The notes: a model not told the origin generated them from the sequence alone. Counted from the first letter of the stretch, positions 16,522 to 24,798 are shown. The stretch is 33,691 bases of DNA from Planctomycetota bacterium (GCA_029553505.1 JAKPKY010000223.1:1-33691), one strand, 5' to 3'. Translations and numbers: made by a program.

Positions 16522-18339
16522 ATGGCGGAATACCTGGTCCTGGCGCGGAAGTACCGCAGCACGACGTTCGACGAGGTCGTCGGGCAGGAGCCCATCGCGC
16601 GCACGCTGGTCAACGCGATCACGGGCGGGCGGATCGCGCACGCGTACCTGTTCACCGGAACGCGCGGCGTGGGCAAAACGACGATGGCTCGCCTCTTCGC
16701 CAAGGCGCTGAACTGCCTGAAGTCCGACGCGCCGACCCCCACCCCCTGCAACCGCTGCGACGCGTGCGTGGCCATCTCGCGCGGGGACGACGTGGACGTT
16801 GTCGAGATCGACGGCGCCAGCAATCGCGGCATCGACGAGATCCGCGAGCTGCGGGCCAACGCCATCTACCGCCCCGCGCGGAGCCGCTACAAGATCTACT
16901 ACATCGACGAAGTGCACATGCTCACCAAGGAGGCCTTCAACGCGCTGCTCAAGACGCTGGAGGAGCCCCCGGGGCACGTGAAGTTCATCTTCGCCACGAC
17001 CGAGGCCGAGAAGCTCCCCGCGACGATCCTGTCGCGCTGCCAGCGGTTCGACTTCCGCAACATCCCGACGCGGCGGATCGCCGAGCATCTGCGGGCGATC
17101 TGCAAGACCGAGAAGGTGCAGGTGGACGACGACGCGCTGTTCCGCGTGGCGCGTTCGGCGGCGGGCTCGATGCGCGACGCGCTGAGCCTGCTGGACCAGT
17201 TGCTGGCGGCCGGCGAGGGCACGGTGCGCGATGAGGACGTGGTGCGCCTGCTGGGCGTCCCGGGCGACGAGCGGGTGCTGTCGATCGCGTCGGCCGTCGC
17301 CGCGGGCGACCCCGCCGGCGCGCTGAAGGGCCTGGACGACGCGCTGGCAAGCGGCGTGACGCTGGGAACCGCCGTCGGCGCGCTGGGCGAGACGTTCCGC
17401 AACCTGATGGTCGCGTCGGCCTGCGGGTCCGGCAGCGAGCTGATCGAGCTGCCCGACGCGCACCGCGCCGCGGTCGTCGAGTTGGCGGGGCGGTTCTCCC
17501 TGCCCGCGCTGGTGCAGGCGGTCGGAATGCTCCAGACGCTGCTGCGGACCGTCCGCAACTCCAGCGTCGCGCGGGCGCTGGTCGAGGCGACGCTGGTGCG
17601 CCTGGCCGCCTCCGAGAAGTTCGTCGATCCGGCCAGCCTGCTGGAGCGGCTCGAGTCGCTCGCGTCCGGTCGAGCGGGCCCCGCGACGGGGCAAAAAAAA
17701 AATTTCCCGCTGAGCCCGCCCGGCGCTGACGCCGCACGGCCCGCGCCGGCGCGGAGTCCAGCCGCCGGGGCGTCCGCGCCCGCCACGGGCGGCGGATTCG
17801 AGCTGAAGCCCCCGGCGGGCCCGGCGCCGCTGAAGTGGGAGGCGTCCTGGCTGGCGGCGAACTGGCAGACCGTCGGCGACGAGTTGGTCGCGCGCGGGCA
17901 GACGCCGGTGGCGGGGACGATCCTGCCGGCCATGGTCGTCGGATTTTCCGACGGCGTGCTGACGCTCGGGTTCGACGACGCCCACGCCCGCCTGCGCGAG
18001 CAGTGCGAGGGTCGCGCGGGCGAAGCGGTGTCCGCGGCGCTGTCGGAACTGGCCGGCCGGGCGATCCGCTGCCAGTTCGTGGCGGTGGCGCCGGGGCAGG
18101 GGCGGGCGGCGAGCCCCTCCGTGGCGGCTCCGCTGAGCACGCAGGAGAAGAACGGCATTTTGAAAGACCCGGCCGTGCAGCAGGCGATGTCGCTGTTCGG
18201 CGGAGAGGTGGTTGGCATGGACCGGACGTTGCCGCCCGCGCCGTCCGCGGCGCCGACCGGCGCGCCGGCCGACGGCGGGGTTTCCGCGCCCGCCGCCGGG
18301 CCGGACGCCGAAGAGGACGAAGGCGACGAGGCGGACTGA
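16522..18339 (+). CDS. dnaX: DNA polymerase III subunits gamma and tau
   Basis: 605 residues. Clamp-loader ATPase of the replisome. Domain order: AAA+ core with Walker A GTRGVGKTT, a four-cysteine zinc module (Cys in LNCLKS and PCNRCDAC), Walker B/DEAH-like YYIDEVHML, sensor region FIFATTEAEKLPATILSRCQRFDF, then helical domain III to about residue 385. A run of ten A at 17693-17702 falls just after domain III, and both alternative frames stop within about 30 bases, so a short gamma-like product of about 396-402 residues can be made. The rest is a Pro/Ala-rich linker, a tau-type C-terminal domain and an acidic tail. It heads a run with the DUF4870-like gene, ybaB and recR. Confidence 0.96.
   Translation: MAEYLVLARKYRSTTFDEVVGQEPIARTLVNAITGGRIAHAYLFTGTRGVGKTTMARLFAKALNCLKSDAPTPTPCNRCDACVAISRGDDVDVVEIDGASNRGIDEIRELRANAIYRPARSRYKIYYIDEVHMLTKEAFNALLKTLEEPPGHVKFIFATTEAEKLPATILSRCQRFDFRNIPTRRIAEHLRAICKTEKVQVDDDALFRVARSAAGSMRDALSLLDQLLAAGEGTVRDEDVVRLLGVPGDERVLSIASAVAAGDPAGALKGLDDALASGVTLGTAVGALGETFRNLMVASACGSGSELIELPDAHRAAVVELAGRFSLPALVQAVGMLQTLLRTVRNSSVARALVEATLVRLAASEKFVDPASLLERLESLASGRAGPATGQKKNFPLSPPGADAARPAPARSPAAGASAPATGGGFELKPPAGPAPLKWEASWLAANWQTVGDELVARGQTPVAGTILPAMVVGFSDGVLTLGFDDAHARLREQCEGRAGEAVSAALSELAGRAIRCQFVAVAPGQGRAASPSVAAPLSTQEKNGILKDPAVQQAMSLFGGEVVGMDRTLPPAPSAAPTGAPADGGVSAPAAGPDAEEDEGDEAD
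17693..17702 (+). promoter_or_regulatory. A10 slippery site in dnaX
   Basis: Ten consecutive A in the frame CAA AAA AAA AAT. Loss of one A (or a +1 shift) reaches TGA at 17711-17713; gain of one A (or a -1 shift) reaches TGA at 17727-17729. A short stem CGGCG-CTGA-CGCCG follows at about 17721-17734. E. coli dnaX uses ribosomal -1 shifting and Thermus dnaX uses transcriptional slippage on an A-run at the same place. Confidence 0.75.
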
Positions 18340-18363
18340 CCGCCGCGCGAAAGGGGAACTGTC

Positions 18364-18873
18364 ATGATCGTCGTCACCTGTGCCCGTTGCAGCCGTCGCA
18401 TCGAGGTTCACGATTCGCAGGCCGGCCAGCCCGTCACCTGCCCGCAGTGCGGGAACGTGAACGTGGCCCCTGCCGCCGGCGGCGACGCGCCGCAGTCGTC
18501 CCCGCCCGTGCCGACGCCTCCCACGCCGCCGGCCGACCAGGACGTCAAGCTCTGGTGCCTCGCCTGCCACCTGTCGGCGCTTTCGGGCTTCATCGGCGTG
18601 CCGTTCGGGTGGGTGGTCGGCCCGCTGATCGTCTGGCTGATCAAGGGGAAGGAAATCCCCGCCGTCCAGGAGCACGGAAAGGACGCCCTGAACTTCCAGA
18701 TTTCGATGACCATTTACGGGATTGTGGCCGGGCTGCTGATCTTCGCGTTCGTCGGGTTCCTGCTGCTGCCCGCCGTCGCCATCGCCGACCTGGTGCTGAC
18801 GATCCTCGCCGGCCTGAAGGCCTACAACGGCGAACGGTTCCAATACCCCCTGACCATCCGGTTCCTGAAATAG
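18364..18873 (+). CDS. DUF4870-like membrane protein with N-terminal zinc ribbon
   Basis: 169 residues, ribosome binding site AAGGGG 9 bases before the ATG. The first 35 residues form a zinc-ribbon-like module with two CxxC pairs (TCARCSRRIEV and TCPQCGNVNV). A Pro-rich linker is followed by a DUF4870-type domain: LACHLSALSGFIGVPFG, WLIKGKEIPAVQEHGKDALN and two or three hydrophobic helices ending in ADLVLTILAGLKAYNGERF. Function unknown. It lies 24 bp after dnaX and 17 bp before ybaB and is probably in their operon. Confidence 0.8.
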   Translation: MIVVTCARCSRRIEVHDSQAGQPVTCPQCGNVNVAPAAGGDAPQSSPPVPTPPTPPADQDVKLWCLACHLSALSGFIGVPFGWVVGPLIVWLIKGKEIPAVQEHGKDALNFQISMTIYGIVAGLLIFAFVGFLLLPAVAIADLVLTILAGLKAYNGERFQYPLTIRFLK

Positions 18874-18890
18874 GACCTGAGGAGAAGTGA

Positions 18891-19226
18891 ATGTTCGGCA
18901 ACCTGGGAAAGATGATGAAGATCGCCGGCGAGATGAAGACGAAGCTGCCGGAGATGCAGGCGAAGCTGGCGGCGAGCGAGTTTTCGGCCGAGGCGGGCGG
19001 CGGGGCGGTCCGTGCGACGGTCAACGGCAAGCTGATGGTGACGGACGTGACCATCGCCCCGGCGGTGCTTTCCGACGGCGCGATGGACGCCGAGATGCTG
19101 GGCGATCTGGTGAAGGCTGCCGTCGCGTCGGCCCAGGCGCAGGCGGCGCAGGCGGCCAAGGCCGCCATGGACGAACTGACCGGCGGACTCGACCTGGGCG
19201 CCATGGGCGGAATGCTGGGTCTGTGA
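18891..19226 (+). CDS. ybaB: YbaB/EbfC family nucleoid-associated protein
   Basis: 111 residues. Starts MFGNLGKMMKIAGEMKTKL and has the internal VRATVNGKLMVTDVTIAPAVL strand pair followed by a helix with LVKAAVASAQAQAAQAAKAAMDELTGG, the pattern of the small dimeric DNA-binding YbaB/EbfC family. Good ribosome binding site GAGGAGAAG. The position between dnaX and recR is the same as in many bacteria, which supports the call and points to a role linked to recombination or replication. The stop is followed by a repeat element that separates it from recR. Confidence 0.93.
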   Translation: MFGNLGKMMKIAGEMKTKLPEMQAKLAASEFSAEAGGGAVRATVNGKLMVTDVTIAPAVLSDGAMDAEMLGDLVKAAVASAQAQAAQAAKAAMDELTGGLDLGAMGGMLGL

Positions 19227-19241
19227 GTGTTCAGGATAAAT

Positions 19242-19318
19242 GTCCACGGATTACACGAATAAGAGACCGAAGAAGTATCCAGGAACTGAGGAACAAGGAA
19301 CCGGGAAAGACAAGAGTC
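19242..19318. repeat. Left copy of the inverted repeat flanking recR
   Basis: 77 nt: a CCACGGATTACACGAA motif, then GAAGAAGTATCC, then the GGAAC-type arm ending GGGAAAGACAAGAGTC. The reverse complement of 20228-20303 matches it with four substitutions and one indel. The 3' part is also the left arm of a hairpin of the GGAAC/GTTCC family whose right arm is at about 19350-19391. Confidence 0.75.
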
Positions 19319-19349
19319 GCTGTGCAGCTCCCGGCGCTCTGAGATATCG

Positions 19350-19391
19350 TGTTCCTTAGTTCCAGGTTCCGTGTTCCTGGCTCCGGGATAC
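19350..19391. repeat. Right arm of the GGAAC/GTTCC hairpin before recR
   Basis: GTTCCTTAGTTCCAGGTTCC and the bases to GGGATAC pair imperfectly with the GGAAC-rich arm at 19276-19306. It ends 5 bases before the recR start codon, so the hairpin occupies the place of a ribosome binding site. Confidence 0.55.
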
Positions 19392-19396
19392 CTTAC

Positions 19397-20014
19397 ATGG
19401 CGAAGTACAGCGAGACGATCGAGCGGCTGATCGAGGAGTTCGGAAAGCTTCCAGGCATCGGGGCGCGGACGGCGGAACGCCTGGCGTTCCACGTGCTCAA
19501 GAGCGCCCCGGAGGAGGCGCTGGCGCTGGCCGACGCGATCCGCGACGTCAAGACGAAGGTCCGCCCCTGCAAGCGGTGCTTCAACCTCACCGAGAACGAG
19601 CTGTGCAACATCTGCTCCGACGAGCGGCGGGACCAGGGCGTCGTGTGCGTGGTCGAGCAGCCCAAGGACCTGTTGGCGCTGGAGAGCACGGGGGCGTATC
19701 GCGGCGTGTACCACGTGCTGATGGGGCACATCGCGCCGCTGGAGGGCGTGGAGGCGGAGGACCTGACCCTCGACGCGCTGGTGGCGCGGGTCCGCGCCGC
19801 GGTGGCGGCGGGCGGAACGCCCGTGCGAGAGGTCATCCTGGCGACCAATCCCAACGTCTCGGGCGACGGCACGGCGCTGCACATCGTCGGGCTGCTCGAG
19901 CCGATGGGCGTCAAGGTCACGCGCCTGGCGCGGGGCCTGCCGGCGGGCTCGGCCATCGAGTACGCCAACAAGTCCATCCTCACCGACGCCATCACCGACC
20001 GGCGCGGGTTCTGA
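19397..20014 (+). CDS. recR: Recombination mediator RecR
   Basis: 205 residues from ATG 19397 (MAKYSETIERLIEEFGKLPG); an upstream in-frame ATG (19349) only adds translated repeat sequence. The helix-hairpin-helix segment LPGIGARTAERLAFHVL, the four-cysteine zinc finger (CKRCFN...CNICSD) and the Toprim domain (VCVVEQPKDLLALESTGAYRGVYHVLMG, then EVILATNPNVSGDGTA) are all present. RecR works with RecO/RecF to load RecA on gapped DNA. No Shine-Dalgarno is visible because a palindromic repeat lies directly upstream. The gene is enclosed by 77-bp inverted repeats. Confidence 0.97.
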   Translation: MAKYSETIERLIEEFGKLPGIGARTAERLAFHVLKSAPEEALALADAIRDVKTKVRPCKRCFNLTENELCNICSDERRDQGVVCVVEQPKDLLALESTGAYRGVYHVLMGHIAPLEGVEAEDLTLDALVARVRAAVAAGGTPVREVILATNPNVSGDGTALHIVGLLEPMGVKVTRLARGLPAGSAIEYANKSILTDAITDRRGF

Positions 20015-20359
20015 GAAGCATTTCGGATTTCGGATTTGTAATTCGCGACTCGCGATTCGCATTTCTTCGTGCAATTCGTGGACTTTTTTTCCGAAACGGC
20101 GCCGGCGCGGGAGGGAGAGCGCCTCGAACGGCTTGCGGTTCGGCGTGGTTCTCTCTTTCCTGCATGTCCCGGTGACCGCTCCCTGACGGTCGCGGCTCCG
20201 TAAGAGGCGCGACGGGAACCGCACGATGACTCTTGTCTTCCCGGTTCCTTGTTCCTCAGTTCCTGGATACTTCTTCGCTCTCTTCTTCGTGCAATTCGTG
20301 GACTTTGCTTTACGGAATCCCTGACGGATTTCTCACCCGCCGGTGGCGGAAAATCGCAG
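20015..20359. repeat. Intergenic region of stacked repeats between recR and xylA
   Basis: No gene seen. Contents: TTTCGGATTTCGGATT and ATTCGCGACTCGCGATTCG short repeats just after recR; TCTTCGTGCAATTCGTGGAC at 20063-20082 followed by seven T, repeated exactly at 20284-20303; a GGTTCTCTC-to-GAACCGC region with weak pairing; and the right copy of the recR-flanking inverted repeat at 20228-20303. The T-run after the first CCACGAATT-type motif may help end the recR transcript. Confidence 0.6.
20228..20303. repeat. Right copy of the inverted repeat flanking recR
   Basis: Reverse complement of 19242-19318 at about 94% identity, beginning GACTCTTGTCTTCCCGG and ending GCAATTCGTGGAC. It is a half-element: there is no second arm beside it, unlike the copy before recR. 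Confidence 0.75.
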
Positions 20360-20389
20360 TTGGCGACCGTCCGGCGGGGCGGGTAGAAT
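20360..20389 (+). promoter_or_regulatory. Candidate promoter for xylA
   Basis: TTGGCG (20360-20365), an 18-base spacer and TAGAAT (20384-20389). The leader to the xylA ATG would be about 70 bases, with AAAAGGAG as ribosome binding site. Confidence 0.45.
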
Positions 20390-20465
20390 CCTTCCCTGCG
20401 CCGCCGGCGGCTGGGCGCGGGGCGCGGTCCAACACGGGCAATCCATCGCAAAAGGAGACGGTGTC

Positions 20466-21779
20466 ATGGCGGAAATGTTCCCGGGAATCGGCGTCATCGC
20501 GTACGAGGGGCCCAAGAGCCGGAATCCCCTGGCGTTCAAGCACTACAACGCCGACGAGGCGGTCGCCGGAAAGAAAATGAAGGACCACCTGCGGTTCAGC
20601 GTGGCCTACTGGCACTCGTTCTGCAACGGCGGGGCGGACCCGTTCGGTCCGGCGACGCGGCAGATGCCCTGGTCCGACGCGGACCCGATGGCGGAGGCGC
20701 GCAAGAAGGTGTCGGCCTGCTTCGAGCTGTGCCGCAAGCTGGGCGTGGGGTTCTACTGCTTCCACGATCGCGACGTGGCGCCCGAGGGCGCGACGCTGGG
20801 CGAGACCAACCGCCGGCTCGACGAGATCGTCAAGCTCCTCAAGGCCGGGCAGAAGGATTCGGGCGTCAAGCCGCTCTGGGGCACGGCCAACCTGTTCAGC
20901 AACCCGCGCTACATGCACGGCGCGGGCACGAGCTGCAATGCCGACGTGTTCGCCTACGCGGCCGCACAGGTCGCCAAGGCCATGGAAGTCACCCACGAAC
21001 TCGGCGGCGGGGGGTACGTCTTCTGGGGCGGGCGCGAGGGGTACAAGAGCCTCCTGAACACCGACATGGGGCGAGAGCTGGACCACCTGGCGCGCCTGCT
21101 GCACCTGGCCGTCGAGTACAAGAAGCAGATCGGCTTCAAGGGCCAGTTCTTCATCGAGCCCAAGCCCAAGGAACCCACGAAGCACCAGTACGATTCGGAT
21201 GCGGCAGCCTGCTTCGCCTTCCTCCAGAAATACGGGCTGGTGGAGCATTTCAAGCTGAACATCGAGGCCAACCACGCGACGCTCGCGGGGCACAGCCTCC
21301 AGCACGAGTTGGAGTTCGCGGCCGCCAACGGAATCCTCGGCTCGGTGGACGCCAACCGCGGCGACCCGCTGCTGGGCTGGGACACCGACCAGTTTCCCAC
21401 CGACCTGTACGAGACGACATTTGCCATGCTGACGATCCTCAAGACCGGCGGGTTCAAGAGCGGCGGGCTGAACTTCGACGCGCACGTGGCGCGCGAGAGC
21501 TTCGAGCCGGTGGACCTGTTCCACGCGCACATCGGGGCGATGGACGCGTTCGCCCGCGGGCTGAAGATCGCGGCCGCCGTCCGCGCCGACGGCACGCTGG
21601 ACAAGCTGCTGGCCGACCGCTACGCCTCGTGGAACACGCCGATGGGCAGGAAGATCGAGAAGGGTCGCGCCGCCATGGGCGAGCTGAAGGCCTACATGGA
21701 GAAGAAAGGCAACCCCGACGCCAACGCCTCCGGGCGCGTCGAGATGCTCGAGAATCTGCTGAACGAATACATAAGATAG
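20466..21779 (+). CDS. xylA: Xylose isomerase (long, class II type)
   Basis: 437 residues; interconverts D-xylose and D-xylulose in the cytoplasm. The N-terminal extension before [11 protein letters not shown] marks the class II type. Active-site blocks: [12 protein letters not shown] (catalytic His and Asp), [28 protein letters not shown], the metal-binding [14 protein letters not shown] and [19 protein letters not shown], and [13 protein letters not shown]. Strong ribosome binding site AAGGAG 9 bases before the ATG. No xylulokinase or transporter is adjacent, so it is a stand-alone gene here and may serve another aldose. Confidence 0.97.
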   Translation: MAEMFPGIGVIAYEGPKSRNPLAFKHYNADEAVAGKKMKDHLRFSVAYWHSFCNGGADPFGPATRQMPWSDADPMAEARKKVSACFELCRKLGVGFYCFHDRDVAPEGATLGETNRRLDEIVKLLKAGQKDSGVKPLWGTANLFSNPRYMHGAGTSCNADVFAYAAAQVAKAMEVTHELGGGGYVFWGGREGYKSLLNTDMGRELDHLARLLHLAVEYKKQIGFKGQFFIEPKPKEPTKHQYDSDAAACFAFLQKYGLVEHFKLNIEANHATLAGHSLQHELEFAAANGILGSVDANRGDPLLGWDTDQFPTDLYETTFAMLTILKTGGFKSGGLNFDAHVARESFEPVDLFHAHIGAMDAFARGLKIAAAVRADGTLDKLLADRYASWNTPMGRKIEKGRAAMGELKAYMEKKGNPDANASGRVEMLENLLNEYIR

Positions 21780-21807
21780 TGGAGAGTGGCGAGTGGTGAG
21801 TGGAGCG

Positions 21808-21855
21808 ACCCTCACCCCAATCCCTCTCCCTTGAGGGAGAGGGTAGGGTGAGGGT
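21808..21855. repeat. REP-like palindrome (CCCTCACCC type)
   Basis: ACCCTCACCC-CAAT-CCCTCTCCCT-TG-AGGGAGAGGG-TA-GGGTGAGGGT, an almost perfect two-part palindrome 29 bp after the xylA stop. Palindromes with this wording are common extragenic repeats in several proteobacteria and elsewhere. No U-run follows it. Confidence 0.7.
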
Positions 21856-21880
21856 GAATGGACAATCGAATCGTGTAACC

Positions 21881-21918
21881 AACAGCCCACGGAGCGCGTT
21901 CCGTGGGCTGTTTTGTTG
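21881..21918. terminator. Bidirectional terminator between xylA and the convergent vWA gene
   Basis: A perfect 13-bp stem, AACAGCCCACGGA (21881-21893) and TCCGTGGGCTGTT (21900-21912), with loop GCGCGT, followed by TTGTTG. AAC/GTT ends give a short U-run on both strands, as expected between convergent genes. Confidence 0.85.
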
Positions 21919-21957
21919 CGCCGGAATCAGGTGCGAGACGTCCCGCGCCGCGCGGGA

Positions 21958-23442
21958 TTACGGTTTGACGCTCTTGACGTCGGTGACGATGACGAGCTTG
22001 CCCGCCTTCATCAGCTCGAACCACTCGCCGGAGAGCATGAGCGTCTTGTCGGCCGACTGCGTCAGCACGACGGACGTCGGGTCGTTCTCGGCGGCGCGCC
22101 CGGCCGTCAGGATCAGCGGGCTGGAGAACGCGGCGCGGACGGACTTGTCCAGCTCGGGGTCGATGCGTCCGGCCTCGGCCGCCACCACCTTCGCGCGGGC
22201 AATGGGCGAGAGGATCGGCGCGTCGGTCTCGCGCCGCACGCCGACCTGCTCGCGGTAGACGAACAGCGCGACGGGCCGCGAGGCCAGCGTCTCGGCCGGC
22301 AGGTCGCCGGGGACGAAGAGCGCCTTCCCGTCGGCGGAGAGGATTTTCGGCAGCATCGACGGCGCCAGTCCGATTCCGCGCGCGTCGATGACGACGACCT
22401 CGGCGCTGCCCCGCGCCGCGTCAAGACGCTCGGCCCGCTCGCCCGCGTCGCGGACGAGCAGCCCGCCCTTGAGCTCCACCACGCCGCGCGCGCCGTAGAG
22501 AGGGGCGGCCAGCCGCACCGTCGCCACGCGCGTCCGCGGGTCGAACGTCGAGCTCAGCTCGCGGAAGTCCTCCAGCACCGCGTCCACGCGGATGTGCCCG
22601 CGCGCGACGTTGCGGAAGCCCCCGCCCGCGCCCGCGCGGATCCCGTCCATCAGCAGGATCGCGTTGCGGGCGGCCACCAGGCTCGCGGCGCGCTTGGCCA
22701 TCATGACCGCCTGCCCGCTGGCGCCCTGGGCCTTGCCCGTGCCGACGGCGATCAGTTCGCCGCGCGTCCAGTCGATCTCGCCGCCGGTGACGGGCTCGAC
22801 GCACGGCTGGAAGGCGTCGCCGAGCTTGTCGGCAAGTTGCTGGGCGGGCGTGAGCGGCCATTTGTTGCGGAACGCCCCGCCGTGGTCGGCGGCGATGCGG
22901 AGCAGCGCCTCCGGCTGGCGGCGCAGCGGGTCATAATAGTGCACGACAATCCGCACGTCCTTTTTCGCGTTCCATTCGCCCAGTCGCGCCAGGAGCCCGT
23001 CGGCGTCGGGCGGTTCGCGGTCGGTCAGGAAGTAGATCAGCCGGTCGGGCTTGTTGGTCGCCGCCAGCAGGGCGAAGGCGCGCTCGAAGGCCTTGGGCAG
23101 GTCCACCTCGGCCGAGGCGGGCTTGAGGTCGGAAACGAACTTCGCAGCCGCCAGCTTGTGATTCTCGGTGGCGGCGAGAAGGGCGTTTCCGTCGGCGAGG
23201 GGCGCTTCGGGCCCGGCCGCCAGGAGGCAGAATGATTGTCGGGGACCCATCCAGGCGAGAAACTTGATCAGGCCTTCCCGTATCGTCGGCCAGTCCGCGG
23301 CGCAACGCGGGTGCAGGTCCACGACGCAGACGATCTGGTGGGTTTTACCCGGCGTGCCGGAGAATTCCGCGCGGGGCGGGGCGTCGTCGGCGAGGGCGAC
23401 GGCGGGCAGGAGGAACCACGCGATCAGGGCGAACCGTTTCAT
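21958..23442 (-). CDS. Secreted vWA-like protein with a C-terminal LPP20-like segment
   Basis: 494 residues from ATG 23442, which has AGGTGG just upstream and gives a signal peptide MKRFALIAWFLLPAVALA-DD. Residues about 30-190 look like a von Willebrand A fold (QIVCVVDLHPR, DLPKAFERAFALL, LIYFLTDREPPDADGLL, VRIVVHYYD), but the MIDAS is not DxSxS, so metal binding is doubtful. Further on, AVGTGKAQGASGQAVMMAKRAASLVAARNAILLMDGIR resembles the glycine/alanine-rich helix of LPP20-like lipoproteins. The last part (about 370-494) is unrecognised. Likely periplasmic; function unknown. Convergent with xylA, divergent from ribD. Confidence 0.7.
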   Translation of the reverse strand: MKRFALIAWFLLPAVALADDAPPRAEFSGTPGKTHQIVCVVDLHPRCAADWPTIREGLIKFLAWMGPRQSFCLLAAGPEAPLADGNALLAATENHKLAAAKFVSDLKPASAEVDLPKAFERAFALLAATNKPDRLIYFLTDREPPDADGLLARLGEWNAKKDVRIVVHYYDPLRRQPEALLRIAADHGGAFRNKWPLTPAQQLADKLGDAFQPCVEPVTGGEIDWTRGELIAVGTGKAQGASGQAVMMAKRAASLVAARNAILLMDGIRAGAGGGFRNVARGHIRVDAVLEDFRELSSTFDPRTRVATVRLAAPLYGARGVVELKGGLLVRDAGERAERLDAARGSAEVVVIDARGIGLAPSMLPKILSADGKALFVPGDLPAETLASRPVALFVYREQVGVRRETDAPILSPIARAKVVAAEAGRIDPELDKSVRAAFSSPLILTAGRAAENDPTSVVLTQSADKTLMLSGEWFELMKAGKLVIVTDVKSVKP

Positions 23443-23505
23443 GCGCCACCTCGTTTTCAGAGATGATTCCATTGTACGGCCCGGCGGCGAGCGATTGCAA
23501 ACAAC

Positions 23506-23619
23506 GGAACCAGGAACCAGGGAACCGGGAACCCGGGAAGACAAGAGCCGCCGCGCGGGCCGGGCTTGCCACGGCGACGCCCAGATGAGCCGGGTTCCGT
23601 GTTCCCTGTTCCGGGTTCC
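23506..23619. repeat. GGAAC/GTTCC hairpin element upstream of ribD
   Basis: Left arm 23506-23536 (GGAACCAGGAACCAGGGAAC and on) and right arm 23590-23619 (CCGGGTTCCGTGTTCCCTGT and on) pair over most of their length. The loop begins GAAGACAAGAGCC, matching the loop starts of the copies at 19309 and (inverted) 20228. The right arm runs into the region where the ribD -35 box would lie. Confidence 0.7.
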
Positions 23620-23637
23620 TTCCGTCGCGGGGGGGCT

Positions 23638-23643
23638 TATAAT
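23638..23643 (+). promoter_or_regulatory. -10 box immediately before ribD
   Basis: A perfect TATAAT ends 8 bases before the ribD ATG, so transcription would begin at or within about a base of the start codon. The -35 region is weak and lies in the repeat arm. Confidence 0.55.
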
Positions 23644-23651
23644 GGGCGGCG

Positions 23652-24752
23652 ATGGAAGGCGACGAACGGCACATGTTGCGGGCGCTGGAGCTGGCAGGGC
23701 GCGGGCGCGGCGCGGTCGAGCCGAACCCGATGGTCGGCGCGGTGATCGTGCGCGACGGTCGGGTGCTGGGCGAAGGCTGGCACGGGCGGTTCGGCGGCCC
23801 GCACGCGGAGCGCGAGGCGCTCGCGGCCGCCCGGCAGGCCGGGCACGACGTCCGCGGCGCGACGGTCTACGTCACGCTCGAACCGTGCTGCCACCACGGC
23901 AAAACCCCGCCGTGCACCGACGCGCTGATCGAGGCGGGCGCGGCGCGCGTGCTGGCGGCGATGGAAGACCCCGATCCCCGCGTGGCGGGCAAGGGGCTGG
24001 CGGCGCTGCGCCGCGCGGGCGTCGTGGCGGAAGTCGGCCTGTGCGCCGCGGCGGCGCGGGAGCTGCTCGCGCCGTACGTCAAGCTCCGCGTGCAGGGTCG
24101 GCCGTGGGTGACGTGCAAGTGGGCGCAGACGGCGGACGGCTGGCTGGCGCTGGGCGAGGGCGGCCCGCGCTGGATCACCGGCCCGGCCGCGCGCGAGCAC
24201 GTACACCGCGTCCGCGCGGGGTGCGACGGAATCCTCGTCGGCGTGGGGACCGTGCTGGCCGACGATCCGGAGCTGACCAACCGCAGCGGCGCGGGGCGAC
24301 GTCCGACGCGCGTCGTGCTGGACTCGCGCCTGCGGACGCCGCTCGAAAGCAAGCTGGTGCGATCCGCCGGCGAAACGCCGCTGCTGCTGGCGACGACGGC
24401 TGCGGCCATGACCGCCCAACCCGCCCGCGCGGCCGAACTGCTCGGGCGCGGCGCGGAGCTGCTGCCGCTGGACGAGGGCCCGGGCGGGCTGGACCTGAAC
24501 GCGCTGCTGGACGAGCTGGGGCGCCGCCAGTGGACGCACCTGCTCGTCGAGGGCGGCGCGAAGGTGCTGGCGAGTTTCCTGTCGGGCGGGTTGGCCGACG
24601 AAGTGCTGGTCTACGTTTCGCCGCGCCGGGCCGGGGCGGCGGACCTGCCGCGAACGGACATTGCCGAATGGCGAACCCGCCTGAACCTGCGCGAGATCAA
24701 ACGCGCGCGATTCGGCGATGACGAGATGTTCCGGTACCGGATGGGGCCGTGA
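23652..24752 (+). CDS. ribD: Riboflavin biosynthesis bifunctional deaminase/reductase
   Basis: 366 residues. The N-terminal domain (1-145) is the cytidine-deaminase-like pyrimidine deaminase: DERHMLRALELAGRG, EPNPMVGAVIV, the zinc histidine in GPHAERE and the cysteines in LEPCCHHGKTPPC. The C-terminal reductase (150-366) has VTCKWAQTADGW, WITGPAAREHVHRVRAGCDGILVGVGTVLADDPELTNR and the HLLVEGGAKVLASFL segment. Catalyses two steps of riboflavin synthesis in the cytoplasm. There is no ribosome binding site and a TATAAT lies 8 bases upstream, so the message is probably leaderless. Other rib genes are not in the window. Confidence 0.96.
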   Translation: MEGDERHMLRALELAGRGRGAVEPNPMVGAVIVRDGRVLGEGWHGRFGGPHAEREALAAARQAGHDVRGATVYVTLEPCCHHGKTPPCTDALIEAGAARVLAAMEDPDPRVAGKGLAALRRAGVVAEVGLCAAAARELLAPYVKLRVQGRPWVTCKWAQTADGWLALGEGGPRWITGPAAREHVHRVRAGCDGILVGVGTVLADDPELTNRSGAGRRPTRVVLDSRLRTPLESKLVRSAGETPLLLATTAAAMTAQPARAAELLGRGAELLPLDEGPGGLDLNALLDELGRRQWTHLLVEGGAKVLASFLSGGLADEVLVYVSPRRAGAADLPRTDIAEWRTRLNLREIKRARFGDDEMFRYRMGP

Positions 24753-24798
24753 AACCGCGTGGTTGCTCCGCTGCGCTCCGCAAACCACGGCATCCGCT

